Below, piece by piece: positions 1 through 7,440 of a stretch of DNA of 19,739 nt (its first letter is position 1; the number at the start of each line of letters is the position of its first letter). The position numbers and the translations under genes are program-made. Source of the stretch: an uncultured Selenomonadales bacterium (lineage in GTDB: Bacteria > Bacillota > Negativicutes > Selenomonadales > Selenomonadaceae); contig CALGGV010000115.1 in the NCBI GenBank assembly GCA_937915725.1, forward strand, positions 1 through 19,739, read 5' to 3'. Below the pieces are notes generated by a model. That model saw only the letters and a list, made by a program, of their open reading frames with translations, did not search any database and was not told the origin of the DNA.

Positions 1-83
1 AACACGGCTTTTAAAAATTTGCCCGTAATTGCCCTTCAGAAAGTCTTAGGCGCACGTTTTAACTTCAAAGGTAAAAATATATC

Positions 84-123
84 AAAAAAAATTAGACGCC
101 CTGAAAAATTGATTTTAGGCGGC
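84..123 (-). terminator. Rho-independent terminator after the AEC transporter gene
   Basis: Reading leftward just past the transporter stop codon, GCCGCCT (123-117) can pair with GGGCGTC (101-95) with one mismatch and one wobble. It is followed by TAA and a run of eight T (91-84). The remaining bases 1-83 hold no gene I can support. Confidence 0.6.
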
Positions 124-130
124 TTTTTAT

Positions 131-1081
131 TTATTTCAGAATGAAAAACATTGCCGGGAAAATTATCAGCAAAAACGCCGCAGTTGTCATGATGAATGAA
201 GTTATTGCAAGATTGACATTGAGTTGATAAAGTCTCGACGCTAAAACCGCATTTATTGCCGTCGGAGCCATTGCACAAACAAAAAGCGTATTCAATAAAA
301 TTTCGTCGCTGAAAAAAATCCTGCTTAAAAAATAAATGAACGCCGGCATTATCAAAAATCGCAAAATCGCTAAATCCCAAACTCTCGTATAATAAAATTT
401 TGTGTGTGAAAAATTCAGCAGAAAACCTACCGGCAAAAGTGCTGTCCACGCGCCAAAATGTACCAGTCCTTGAAATAGCGTTGAAAGTCCTTCCGGTCTT
501 GCAATTCCCTTATAATTTAAAATCAATCCTAAAATTATTCCCAAAATGCTAATCTGATTGACAGTGAAAAGATTTTGCCACCAACTTTTAGTATTTTCAA
601 TTTTACTGCCGGCAAAATGTTTTTCGTGGTAAAACTGCGCGAGCGGGAAACAAACAAGTACAACCAAAATATTTTGACAGGAGGCAATAATTTGACTGTA
701 AGCAAATCCTTCTTCATTGTACAAAATAAAAGCGCAGACGCCGCCCAAAGTTCCAATATTGGCAAGCATCGCACTCATAACATATGCTCCACGATTTAAT
801 AAACTTTTGTGACGTTTTGCAAAAGTCAACGCGCCAATAGCTCCGGGTACTAAAACATACAAAACGCCGAACGGAAATAAAAATAATAATTCACGTGACA
901 GCGGCAATACCCAAAAACTTAATAATGTCAACAAAGTATAAACTACAATGACATTGAATTTAATCAACCAATTTGTAAATTTGTCCGGCAAAATTTTTTT
1001 CTGGTGTAGAAAATATCCCACGATTAGCGGCAAAATTAAATCTGTAAAAACGTAAATCAACCGCAAATATTCAGAGTTCAT
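131..1081 (-). CDS. AEC (auxin efflux carrier) family transporter
   Basis: This is a 316-aa, almost wholly hydrophobic protein of the usual length for the AEC/bile-acid-arsenite-riboflavin transporter fold, with about ten predicted membrane helices in two five-helix halves around a more polar centre (residues ~150-175). Visible family traits are the N-terminal helix ending in a G-Y-F-L-H-Q-K-K-I-L-P segment and the late A-M-A-P-T-A-I-N-A stretch typical of the second half. Members export or take up organic anions such as malate; the substrate here cannot be told. The start is ATG at 1081, behind a G-rich ribosome-binding site (GGGCGGGA). A strong terminator lies between it and the receptor gene upstream, so it is probably transcribed separately, possibly from a weak TTGCAA-N17-CAATAT promoter in the 127-nt spacer. 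Confidence 0.85.
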   Translation of the reverse strand: MNSEYLRLIYVFTDLILPLIVGYFLHQKKILPDKFTNWLIKFNVIVVYTLLTLLSFWVLPLSRELLFLFPFGVLYVLVPGAIGALTFAKRHKSLLNRGAYVMSAMLANIGTLGGVCAFILYNEEGFAYSQIIASCQNILVVLVCFPLAQFYHEKHFAGSKIENTKSWWQNLFTVNQISILGIILGLILNYKGIARPEGLSTLFQGLVHFGAWTALLPVGFLLNFSHTKFYYTRVWDLAILRFLIMPAFIYFLSRIFFSDEILLNTLFVCAMAPTAINAVLASRLYQLNVNLAITSFIMTTAAFLLIIFPAMFFILK

Positions 1082-1154
1082 AAAAATCCCGCCCGTTCAT
1101 TTTTATTGAAATATTGCCACGTTGAAGATTATTTTGCAACCAAAATTTTTGCAA

Positions 1155-1199
1155 TAAAAAAGCCGCGCAGTAAGCGTGAAAATCGTTTGTACTGCGCGG
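1155..1199 (-). terminator. Strong rho-independent terminator after the receptor gene
   Basis: The leftward transcript has a perfect 10-bp stem CCGCGCAGTA/TACTGCGCGG (1199-1190 with 1172-1163), a 17-nt loop and then CTTTTTT. The opposite strand is also T-rich after the stem, so it may work in both directions. It ends the mur-receptor transcription unit. Confidence 0.85.
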
Positions 1200-1208
1200 T
1201 TAATTTTT

Positions 1209-3386
1209 TTAGTTAAGTTCAGTATCTATTTTTTTCAAAGTGTCGGCAAGATTAGGATTTTGTTCCAAATTAATTTCGGCGGTTGCCTTTTTCAACGCCT
1301 CTGAAAGTGTACGATTTTGTTCCAAAAGTTCACGTGTTTCGCTGTCAACTTCGGCAAATCCTACGCTAATTGAATTGATATTATCTTTGTTGCTGATATT
1401 GCCCAAATTTACGTCAACAATGCGAATCATTTCGTATTGCTCCACGCCGTCTTTAATTGTCAAATAACGGTGGGCAGTCATTATTTCAGTTGCCAATTTT
1501 TTACGAATATTTTCCGGCTCAATAAATTTTAGAAAATCTGTGCGATCTATTTCAGCAACATATTTATTGGCGTATTCTGTAAGCTTTTCACGGAAGGAAA
1601 ATCTATCGCCTTTTTTGACGCCTTGTAAATCGAGTGAATTTGTTTTTGCGCGGTAACAAAGTCCGGAGTCTCTTTTAAGGTCAACATAATAAACACTTCG
1701 ATAATCGGCGGCAACGGTTGAAATTATGGAGTCAATTTCGTGAGTCTTTCGCTCATTTTCCAACATTTGATTTTGTACTTTAATTCTTTCGTGAAGTTCT
1801 TTAGATTGTTGTTGCGCCTTGTTTTGAGTATACCTTAAAGCCGCAAATGCAATAGCCGCCAACAACGCAATTACAATGTAAATATTGCTCCGCAAAAAGT
1901 CTGTAATTGAAAATTTGTAGCCGGCGTTTGAATATTCGGTAAGCGCAGAATGAATTGACGCGGCAGGTATAATGCTTGCAGTTTTATTCAAAATGTAGTA
2001 AAGCGCGTGGTCGTCTTTTCGCACGGCAAAGGCAAAGTCCATAGTTGCGCCGGTTGCAATGGAATATAAATCATAACTGTTAAAATTCTGTTGCGAAACT
2101 TGGTAATTGTTGATAATGGCACAATCTGCAACTGAATTTTCAACCTTGTTAAAAGTTTCATTCAAACTTTCGCAATTTAAAATTTCGCTGTTAGGAAAAT
2201 TATCCCTCAAAAAAGTTTTGTAATTTGAATTAGTTTCATTTACTGCAACACGTATTTTTTTATCAAAGGAAATTTTCTGCTTAGAATCTTTTCTTACGAG
2301 TGCATACATTTCGGTTTCAACAAAAGGATTTGTAATCATAACGCCCATTTCTTCTGCGTCATAATAACTTAAATTTACAGGAAAAACACAATCAATTTCG
2401 CCGGAATTAAGCGCGTTAAAAGCGTCCTTCAAAGTCGAATAAGATTTTGTTTCAAAATTCAGCGTGGCGTTTTTCATACAATTTGTAGCAAGTGCAAGAT
2501 AATCTTTCAACATTCCCGTAACTTCGCCCATTGAACTCGCGCAGAATGGAAGATAATTATCAAGATAACCAATTTTTATTGTGCCGTGTTGAGACAGCCA
2601 ATTTAATTCGTCATTGGAAATAAAAGCGTTTGTGCCGCTTGTCCTCAAATATTTTTCGTGCAAATAGTTGCTGTAAAATCTGTTTTCTTCGTTAATTTTT
2701 TCAAGTGCCATGTTCAATTCATTCAATAAATCCGGGCGGTTTCTGTTTACTGCAAAGAAAAAATCTGACTGCCCGATTCTGGCAACAGGCAAAGTAGAAT
2801 AATCTTGTATATCTTCATAAAAATCTGTGGTTACAAATGCGTCAAGGTCGCCCCTCATCAATTTTTCAATCGATTCATATTCAGGATTATTTAAATCGAC
2901 AATTTGAGGGGATATTCCGTTAGCCGCCGCCCATTGCTGAAAAAGCGTTCTTTGATAAGTATTGGCGTTTACACCGACTCTTTGACCGTTTAAAGTTGCA
3001 AGGTTGCTTGAAGAAATTGATTTATTCTGAAATGAAATATATATGCAATAAGTTTCCGCGCCCATTGGCAGTGAAGGATACAACATTTGCGTAGCGCGTT
3101 CCGGCGTGTAAGAAACGTCCGACATTAAATCAATTTGCCCGTTTATCAACATTTGAAGAAGTTCGGGCCAACTGCCGCTGACATATTCATAAGTCCAGCC
3201 GTTATAGGCGGCGATTTTCTGTTGGTAGTCATAAGCGTAACCTGCGCGACGCCCAAATTTATCAGTAAAATTGAAAGGCGAATCATACCAGCCGACGCGT
3301 ACAACTTGAGCATTTGCCGCGCCGTTCAAAGTCAAGACAAGGCAAATTGCAATTAAAAATTTCAGACACAAATTTTTCAATGACAT
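1209..3386 (-). CDS. Membrane receptor with tandem solute-binding domains and a PAS-like cytoplasmic domain
   Basis: This 725-aa protein has a signal peptide at residues 1-26 (hydrophobic core then A-N-A, likely cut before Q27). Two type 3 solute-binding (amino-acid-binding-like) domains follow, at ~28-245 and ~266-490. A single membrane helix (~500-518) leads to a charged coiled-coil linker (~520-550), a ~130-residue PAS-like domain (~552-682) and a C-terminal coiled coil (~683-725). The layout is that of a BvgS-like or diguanylate-cyclase sensor: ligands are bound outside and the signal is passed inside. However, there is no GGDEF, histidine kinase or other output domain, so any signal must pass to a partner. 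It lies 72 nt downstream of mraY on the same strand and ends at a strong terminator. The start used is ATG 3386; its only Shine-Dalgarno candidate is a nine-G run two to four bases upstream (see the separate entry). An in-frame N-terminal extension from ATG 3435 would need an 8- or 11-G run. Confidence 0.8.
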   Translation of the reverse strand: MSLKNLCLKFLIAICLVLTLNGAANAQVVRVGWYDSPFNFTDKFGRRAGYAYDYQQKIAAYNGWTYEYVSGSWPELLQMLINGQIDLMSDVSYTPERATQMLYPSLPMGAETYCIYISFQNKSISSSNLATLNGQRVGVNANTYQRTLFQQWAAANGISPQIVDLNNPEYESIEKLMRGDLDAFVTTDFYEDIQDYSTLPVARIGQSDFFFAVNRNRPDLLNELNMALEKINEENRFYSNYLHEKYLRTSGTNAFISNDELNWLSQHGTIKIGYLDNYLPFCASSMGEVTGMLKDYLALATNCMKNATLNFETKSYSTLKDAFNALNSGEIDCVFPVNLSYYDAEEMGVMITNPFVETEMYALVRKDSKQKISFDKKIRVAVNETNSNYKTFLRDNFPNSEILNCESLNETFNKVENSVADCAIINNYQVSQQNFNSYDLYSIATGATMDFAFAVRKDDHALYYILNKTASIIPAASIHSALTEYSNAGYKFSITDFLRSNIYIVIALLAAIAFAALRYTQNKAQQQSKELHERIKVQNQMLENERKTHEIDSIISTVAADYRSVYYVDLKRDSGLCYRAKTNSLDLQGVKKGDRFSFREKLTEYANKYVAEIDRTDFLKFIEPENIRKKLATEIMTAHRYLTIKDGVEQYEMIRIVDVNLGNISNKDNINSISVGFAEVDSETRELLEQNRTLSEALKKATAEINLEQNPNLADTLKKIDTELN

Positions 3387-3435
3387 TTGCCCCCCCCCAT
3401 TTTTTGTTGAAGGTAAAATGAGAAAATTTAAACAT
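3283..3435 (-). CDS. Possible leader ORF running out of frame into the receptor gene
   Basis: A 50-codon ORF starts at ATG 3435, 23 nt after the mraY stop, with the best ribosome-binding site of this spacer (AGAGGTG, 6 nt before ATG). It begins MFKFSHFTFNKKWGG, crosses an A6 run and the nine-G run, and continues past the receptor ATG in another frame to a stop at 3283. With one G fewer (or two more) it would join the receptor reading frame and add 16 residues before its first methionine. Whether the peptide is made is unknown. The strong start signal makes it more than a chance frame. Confidence 0.35.
   Translation of the reverse strand: MFKFSHFTFNKKWGGANVIEKFVSEIFNCNLPCLDFERRGKCSSCTRRLV
3390..3398. 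repeat. Nine-base G/C homopolymer at the receptor start
   Basis: Nine consecutive C on the plus strand are read as G9 in the leftward transcript, ending three bases before the receptor ATG. The run can pair with the anti-Shine-Dalgarno sequence (one G-U pair) and is long enough for strand slippage. An A6 run lies just upstream (AAAAAATG). Confidence 0.9.
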
Positions 3436-3458
3436 AAAAAACACCTCTATAAAATTTT

Positions 3459-4418
3459 TTAGGCACTTGTAAGCATTGCTAATCCAATTACGCCGCAAAT
3501 TAAACTTACTGCCCAAAATACAAAGACAACTTTTAATTCTTTCCAGCCGCCCAATTCAAAATGATGATGTAGCGGAGCCATTCTGAAAATTCTTTTGCCG
3601 GTTGTTTGAAAGGAAATGACTTGCAGAATTACAGACAACGCCTCGCAGACGAAAATTAATCCTACGACTGGCAACAATAATTCTGTATGTGTCAAAATTC
3701 CCATTGCCGCAAACGCGCCGCCCAATGCAAGTGAGCCTGTATCGCCCATAAATATTCGCGCAGGGTGGAAATTAAATTTCAAAAATCCCAAACAAGCTCC
3801 GACAATCGCCGCGCAGAAAATCGCAAGCGAATAATGCCCAGTGATTATGCAAATTACCGCGTAGCAACTTGACGCAATAGCCATACAACCCGACGCTAAG
3901 CCGTCTAAGCCGTCAGTTAAGTTTACGGCGTTTGACGCGCCTACAATTACCAACAAAACTAAAATGTAATAAAAAATTCCCAAGTCTAAATTTTCGTCAA
4001 TCAGCGGAATCCATAAAGTTGTTTTAATTCCAAGTTCAGTTGTTGCAAAGTAAATCGTCACGATTGAAATTAAAATTTGCCCCAAAAGTTTTTGCCGCGC
4101 CTTCAATCCCAAGTTACGCTTTTTGACAACTTTTATATAATCGTCCAAAAATCCCAAAATAAAATGACCAACCAAAATAAACAACGCCAATAAAATTTCC
4201 GTGTTAAATTCGGCAATCCAAAGAGTTGCAATGACAATTCCGGCAACCATAAAAATACCGCCCATTGTCGGAGTACCGCTTTTAACTTGGTGGCTTTTCG
4301 GTCCTTCGGTGCGGATACTTTGACCGAATTTTAATCTGTGCAACAGCGGAATTGCTATTGGTCCGAGAATCAGTACTACAACCGCGGCAATTACGGCAGC
4401 CAGTAAAATTTCGTTCAT
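3459..4418 (-). CDS. mraY: Phospho-N-acetylmuramoyl-pentapeptide transferase
   Basis: MraY moves phospho-MurNAc-pentapeptide from UDP to undecaprenyl phosphate at the cytoplasmic membrane, forming lipid I. The 319-aa length is normal for the family. The signatures are all present: the T-M-G-G segment after S-G-T-P (residues 47-54), the catalytic D-D-Y pair (92-94), N-L-T-D-G-L-D-G (166-173), F-M-G-D-T-G-S (223-229) and the H-H-H-F-E motif (284-288). About ten membrane helices are evident. The start is ATG 4418, with a good AGAAGGAG site. It is third in the murE-murF-mraY run. In most relatives murD, ftsW and murG follow, but here a receptor gene does. The murF-mraY spacer is a heptad-repeat hairpin. 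Confidence 0.97.
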   Translation of the reverse strand: MNEILLAAVIAAVVVLILGPIAIPLLHRLKFGQSIRTEGPKSHQVKSGTPTMGGIFMVAGIVIATLWIAEFNTEILLALFILVGHFILGFLDDYIKVVKKRNLGLKARQKLLGQILISIVTIYFATTELGIKTTLWIPLIDENLDLGIFYYILVLLVIVGASNAVNLTDGLDGLASGCMAIASSCYAVICIITGHYSLAIFCAAIVGACLGFLKFNFHPARIFMGDTGSLALGGAFAAMGILTHTELLLPVVGLIFVCEALSVILQVISFQTTGKRIFRMAPLHHHFELGGWKELKVVFVFWAVSLICGVIGLAMLTSA

Positions 4419-4440
4419 TAAAATTTCTCCTTCTTTTTAA

Positions 4441-4510
4441 GGACTAAGGGCTAAGGAATAAGGACTAGGGAAAATCAAAATCCTTAGCCCTTAACCCTTA
4501 ATCCTTAGCC
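4441..4510. repeat. Inverted heptad-repeat arms between murF and mraY
   Basis: Four 7-base units of the GGACTAA/GGGCTAA type (4441-4468) face four units CCTTAGC, CCTTAAC, CCTTAAT, CCTTAGC (4482-4509) across an 11-base A-rich spacer. The arms pair over about 22 bases with few mismatches, giving a long hairpin in the mur transcript just upstream of the mraY ribosome-binding site. The units are the same family as those at 5879-5934. Confidence 0.85.
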
Positions 4511-4511
4511 T

Positions 4512-5867
4512 TTAAATAAGCTCAAGAATTTTTTCCAAATGCATACCGTGCGACGCCTTGAATAAAACTGTATCGCCCGCCTGTACAATTTCAAGAATTT
4601 TTTGGGCGGCGTCTTCGTGCGTGTCAACAGTGAAAATATTTTTTAAGCCCGCGTCTTTTGCTCCGGCGGCTATAAATTTTCCCAATTCGCCAAACGCTAT
4701 CAAGGTTTCAAAATTATTTTCAACAAGTTGTTGACCAACTGCGCGATGAACTTTTTCAGAAATTGCGCCGAGTTCCAACATATCGCCCAAAACTGCAATT
4801 TTTCTGCCGCTGTAAATTTCGGCAACAGTTTTTAGCGCGGCTTGCATTGAGGCGGGGCTTGCGTTATAGGCGTCATTCACGATTGTAAAATTTTTGCGCT
4901 GAATAATTTCAAGGCGCATTTTCGTTGCAACCAAATTTGAAATACCGCGCTGAATTTCTTCGATTGAAAGTCCGACGCTTAAACCCGCCGCAATAGCCGC
5001 AAGTGCATTTGAAACATTATGACGACCGATTATTGGAACTTCAAAATTGTAACTTTCGCCGCCGTACTTCAAAATAAAATTCGTGGCGTTGCCGTTTGTT
5101 GAAATATTTTCTGCGGTTAAATCTGCCGCGTTGTCAATTCCATAGGTTAAAATTTTTACGCCGGTATTTGCAAGCTTTTTCATTTCGGCGGTATAAAAAT
5201 TATCAGCATTCAAAATGACAGTGCCGCCCGATTGAATCGCCTGTACCAATTCGCCCTTCGCCCGTGCAATATTTTCAATCGAGCCCAAAATTTCAATGTG
5301 CGTTTCGTTGACGTTGATAACAATTCCGATATTCGGCTTAACGTACTGCGCGAGGTTTTCAATCTGATGCAGCCCGCGCATTCCAATTTCAACAACGGCG
5401 GCTTTGTGCGTTTCGTCAATTTCCAACAAAGTCATTGGTACGCCAATTTCATTGTTAAAGTTAGCTGAAGTTTTGCAAACTTTGCCGAGTGCACTTAAAA
5501 CGGCGGCTGTTAAATCTTTTGTGGTAGTTTTGCCGTTGGAACCGGTAATTGCAACGACGGGAATTTGAAAACGTTCCCGCCAACTTTTTGCAATTTGCTG
5601 ATAGGCGGTTAAAGTGTCGTCAACTTTCAAAGTTACGCCGTCGAAATTCGGCGCGGTTTTACTAACCAAAACTGCCGCCGCGCCTTTGTTGAGTGCGTCC
5701 TGCGCGAAAGTTTCGCCGTTGAATTTTTCGCCCTTCAGTGCAACGAATAAAACGCCTTGAGAAATTTTGCGGCTGTCAGTTGTTACGCCTTCAAAAAAAA
5801 TATTTTCAGTAAAATTTGTTTCAGCGTTTGTAACTTTCACAATTTCATTCAAACTTAATTTTTCCAT
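4512..5867 (-). CDS. murF: UDP-N-acetylmuramoyl-tripeptide--D-alanyl-D-alanine ligase
   Basis: This cytoplasmic ATP-dependent ligase adds D-Ala-D-Ala to UDP-MurNAc-tripeptide, the last soluble step of peptidoglycan precursor synthesis. The 451-aa length is typical. The N-terminal Mur domain has the T-T-D-S-R motif (29-33). The ATP-binding loop is G-S-N-G-K-T-T-T (109-116). In the central domain a conserved N-x-x-x-E-I-G-M-R-G segment and I-x-N-V-N-E-T-H are visible, and the C-terminal domain carries N-D-A-Y-N-A-S-P and L-G-D-M-L-E-L-G. The start is ATG 5867, behind AGGGAG, which is supplied by the edge of the heptad repeat. The gene lies 48 nt after murE on the same transcript. Confidence 0.97.
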   Translation of the reverse strand: MEKLSLNEIVKVTNAETNFTENIFFEGVTTDSRKISQGVLFVALKGEKFNGETFAQDALNKGAAAVLVSKTAPNFDGVTLKVDDTLTAYQQIAKSWRERFQIPVVAITGSNGKTTTKDLTAAVLSALGKVCKTSANFNNEIGVPMTLLEIDETHKAAVVEIGMRGLHQIENLAQYVKPNIGIVINVNETHIEILGSIENIARAKGELVQAIQSGGTVILNADNFYTAEMKKLANTGVKILTYGIDNAADLTAENISTNGNATNFILKYGGESYNFEVPIIGRHNVSNALAAIAAGLSVGLSIEEIQRGISNLVATKMRLEIIQRKNFTIVNDAYNASPASMQAALKTVAEIYSGRKIAVLGDMLELGAISEKVHRAVGQQLVENNFETLIAFGELGKFIAAGAKDAGLKNIFTVDTHEDAAQKILEIVQAGDTVLFKASHGMHLEKILELI

Positions 5868-5878
5868 AAATTTTTTCT

Positions 5879-5934
5879 CCCTAGTCCTTAATCCTTAACC
5901 CTTAATCCTTAATCCTTAGCCCTTAGCCCTTATT
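5879..5934. repeat. Period-7 tandem repeat between murE and murF, reaching into murE
   Basis: Eight 7-base units lie head to tail without interruption: CCCTAGT, CCTTAAT, CCTTAAC, CCTTAAT, CCTTAAT, CCTTAGC, CCTTAGC, CCTTATT. The murE stop codon (5918-5916) and its preceding five codons lie inside the array. The variation between units is almost confined to the last two bases. Confidence 0.92.
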
Positions 5935-7370
5935 GCTTGCAAAGCAACTTCTTTATCGTCAAAGTGAATAGTTTTGTCGCGCAGAATCTGATAATTTTCG
6001 TGCCCTTTGCCGAGAATCAAAACAATATCGCCCGCCGTTGCAATTTCGACGGCGCGGAAAATTGCCGCCTTCCTGTCGGGGATACATTCATATTGCTTGC
6101 CGCCGATTTTTTCTTTGATACCGACTTCAATTTCAGCCAAAATTTTTTGCGGATTTTCACTGCGCGGGTTATCTGAAGTTGCAATGACAATATCAGAAAG
6201 TTCAGCCGCAAGCCTGCCCATAATTGGACGCTTTGTATTATCCCTGTCGCCGCCGCAGCCAAAAACCGTAATAATTTTATTTTTGACAATTTGTCGCGCA
6301 GTTTCGATAACATTTTTAACGCCGTCGGGGGTATGTGCGTAGTCAACAATAATTGTAAATGGAATTTTTGCGTAAACTCTTTCAAAACGCCCGGAAACGC
6401 TTTTAAAATCCTCAAGAGCGGCTTTTATCGTATCGCTTGATATGTTTTCTGCCCGTGCAACTCCAACCGCGCTAAGGGCATTATAGACGTTAAATTTTCC
6501 GGTAAGGTGTAAATTCAAATTTAAATCCCCAACGCTAAAAGATGTGCCGCCCGCGTGTACGTCAACATTTTCTGCGCGAAGGTCTGAATTATTTTCAATG
6601 CTGTAAGTAATTTTTTGGCAAGTTGCATTTTCCAACATAACCGCGCCCGCCGCGTCGTCAACATTCACAACAACAAAATCTTTCGCCATTGCAAAAAGTT
6701 TCGCCTTAGTGTCACGATAATTTTCAAGCGTTTTATGATAGTCCAAATGGTCTTGCGTCAAATTTGTAAAAACTGCAACGTTAAAATCAATTCCGGCAAT
6801 TCGATTTTCGGCGATGGCGTGGCTTGAAACTTCCATTACAACATAATCAACATTTTTGCTTAACATTTCGGCAAAAGTTTTTTGTAAATCCATAACGTTT
6901 GGCGTGGTGTTGTGGACGGGGTAAATTTCTTCGCCAATCATCATTTGAATTGTACCGATTAAACCGACTTTGTAACCTGCGCGAATTAAAATTTCACGAA
7001 TTAAATAAGTTGTGGTAGTTTTGCCGTTCGTGCCGGTAATTCCAATGACGCGCATTTTTTTTGCGGGGAAATCGTAAAAGTACGGGACGATAACCGCCAA
7101 AGTTTTCAACATATCCGGTACAACAAGCGCGGAAATTCCCGCAGGCAGATTAATATTTTCGTGCGTGGTAAGAATTGCAACCGCGCCCTTTTCAACCGCC
7201 GAATTTATAAAATTGTGTCCGTCAACGTGCGCGCCTTCCATACAAACAAATAAATTTCCCGCCGTGATTTTTCTTGAATCGTGCTCAATCCCCGTAATTA
7301 AAGTTTCGCCGTCGCCGATAATTTTTGTGCCTTGTACAAGCAATGCAAGTTCTTCAAGTGTTTTACTCAA
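5916..7370 (-). CDS. murE: UDP-MurNAc-L-Ala-D-Glu--2,6-diaminopimelate ligase
   Basis: MurE adds the third stem-peptide residue to UDP-MurNAc-L-Ala-D-Glu. The D-N-P-R motif (400-403) is the meso-diaminopimelate signature, so the wall is predicted to be DAP-type. The protein has 484 aa, which is normal. The ATP loop is G-T-N-G-K-T-T-T (113-120), and the substrate-binding H-N-T-T-P (153-157), E-V-S-S-H (180-184), the lysine of T-K-A-K-L-F and D-Y-A-H-T-P (343-348) are all present. The start is TTG 7370, with a strong AAGGAGG eight bases upstream; no ATG gives as good a fit. The last five residues (I-R-A-K-G) and the stop are written in the heptad repeat. It is the first gene of the mur unit and has a likely promoter immediately upstream. 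Confidence 0.97.
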   Translation of the reverse strand: MSKTLEELALLVQGTKIIGDGETLITGIEHDSRKITAGNLFVCMEGAHVDGHNFINSAVEKGAVAILTTHENINLPAGISALVVPDMLKTLAVIVPYFYDFPAKKMRVIGITGTNGKTTTTYLIREILIRAGYKVGLIGTIQMMIGEEIYPVHNTTPNVMDLQKTFAEMLSKNVDYVVMEVSSHAIAENRIAGIDFNVAVFTNLTQDHLDYHKTLENYRDTKAKLFAMAKDFVVVNVDDAAGAVMLENATCQKITYSIENNSDLRAENVDVHAGGTSFSVGDLNLNLHLTGKFNVYNALSAVGVARAENISSDTIKAALEDFKSVSGRFERVYAKIPFTIIVDYAHTPDGVKNVIETARQIVKNKIITVFGCGGDRDNTKRPIMGRLAAELSDIVIATSDNPRSENPQKILAEIEVGIKEKIGGKQYECIPDRKAAIFRAVEIATAGDIVLILGKGHENYQILRDKTIHFDDKEVALQAIRAKG

Positions 7371-7398
7371 AAAAAATTCCTCCTTTATTTTCGGAGGT

Positions 7399-7428
7399 AT
7401 TATAACTTTTTCTTTATGTAAAGTACAC
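7399..7428 (-). promoter_or_regulatory. Probable promoter of murE-murF-mraY
   Basis: A perfect TATAAT (7404-7399) stands 28 bases before the murE start. Seventeen bases further up is a weak -35 candidate, TGTACT. The predicted leader is only about 20 nt, just enough for the AAGGAGG site. CCTCC immediately after the -10 is complementary to that site, but it probably lies upstream of +1. Confidence 0.5.
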
Positions 7429-7440
7429 TGATTTTAAAGC

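Noticed and set aside
1..144. A rightward frame open from base 1 to a stop at 142-144 (47 codons), possibly the tail of a gene entering from the left.
   Set aside because: It would run through the AEC terminator and overlap the end of the AEC gene, and its translation shows no recognisable family. Not enough to call a gene.
36..449. 137-codon leftward ORF overlapping the AEC transporter.
   Set aside because: It lies in another frame of a clear transporter gene and has a composition typical of a shadow frame.
6007..6415. Two ORFs over 110 codons inside murE, one on each strand.
   Set aside because: Both are alternative frames of a gene with all MurE motifs; no ribosome-binding sites or family features.
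7393..7397. CCTCC upstream of murE as an anti-Shine-Dalgarno element pairing with GGAGG.
   Set aside because: With the TATAAT at 7404-7399 the transcript should begin at about 7392, so CCTCC would not be in the RNA.
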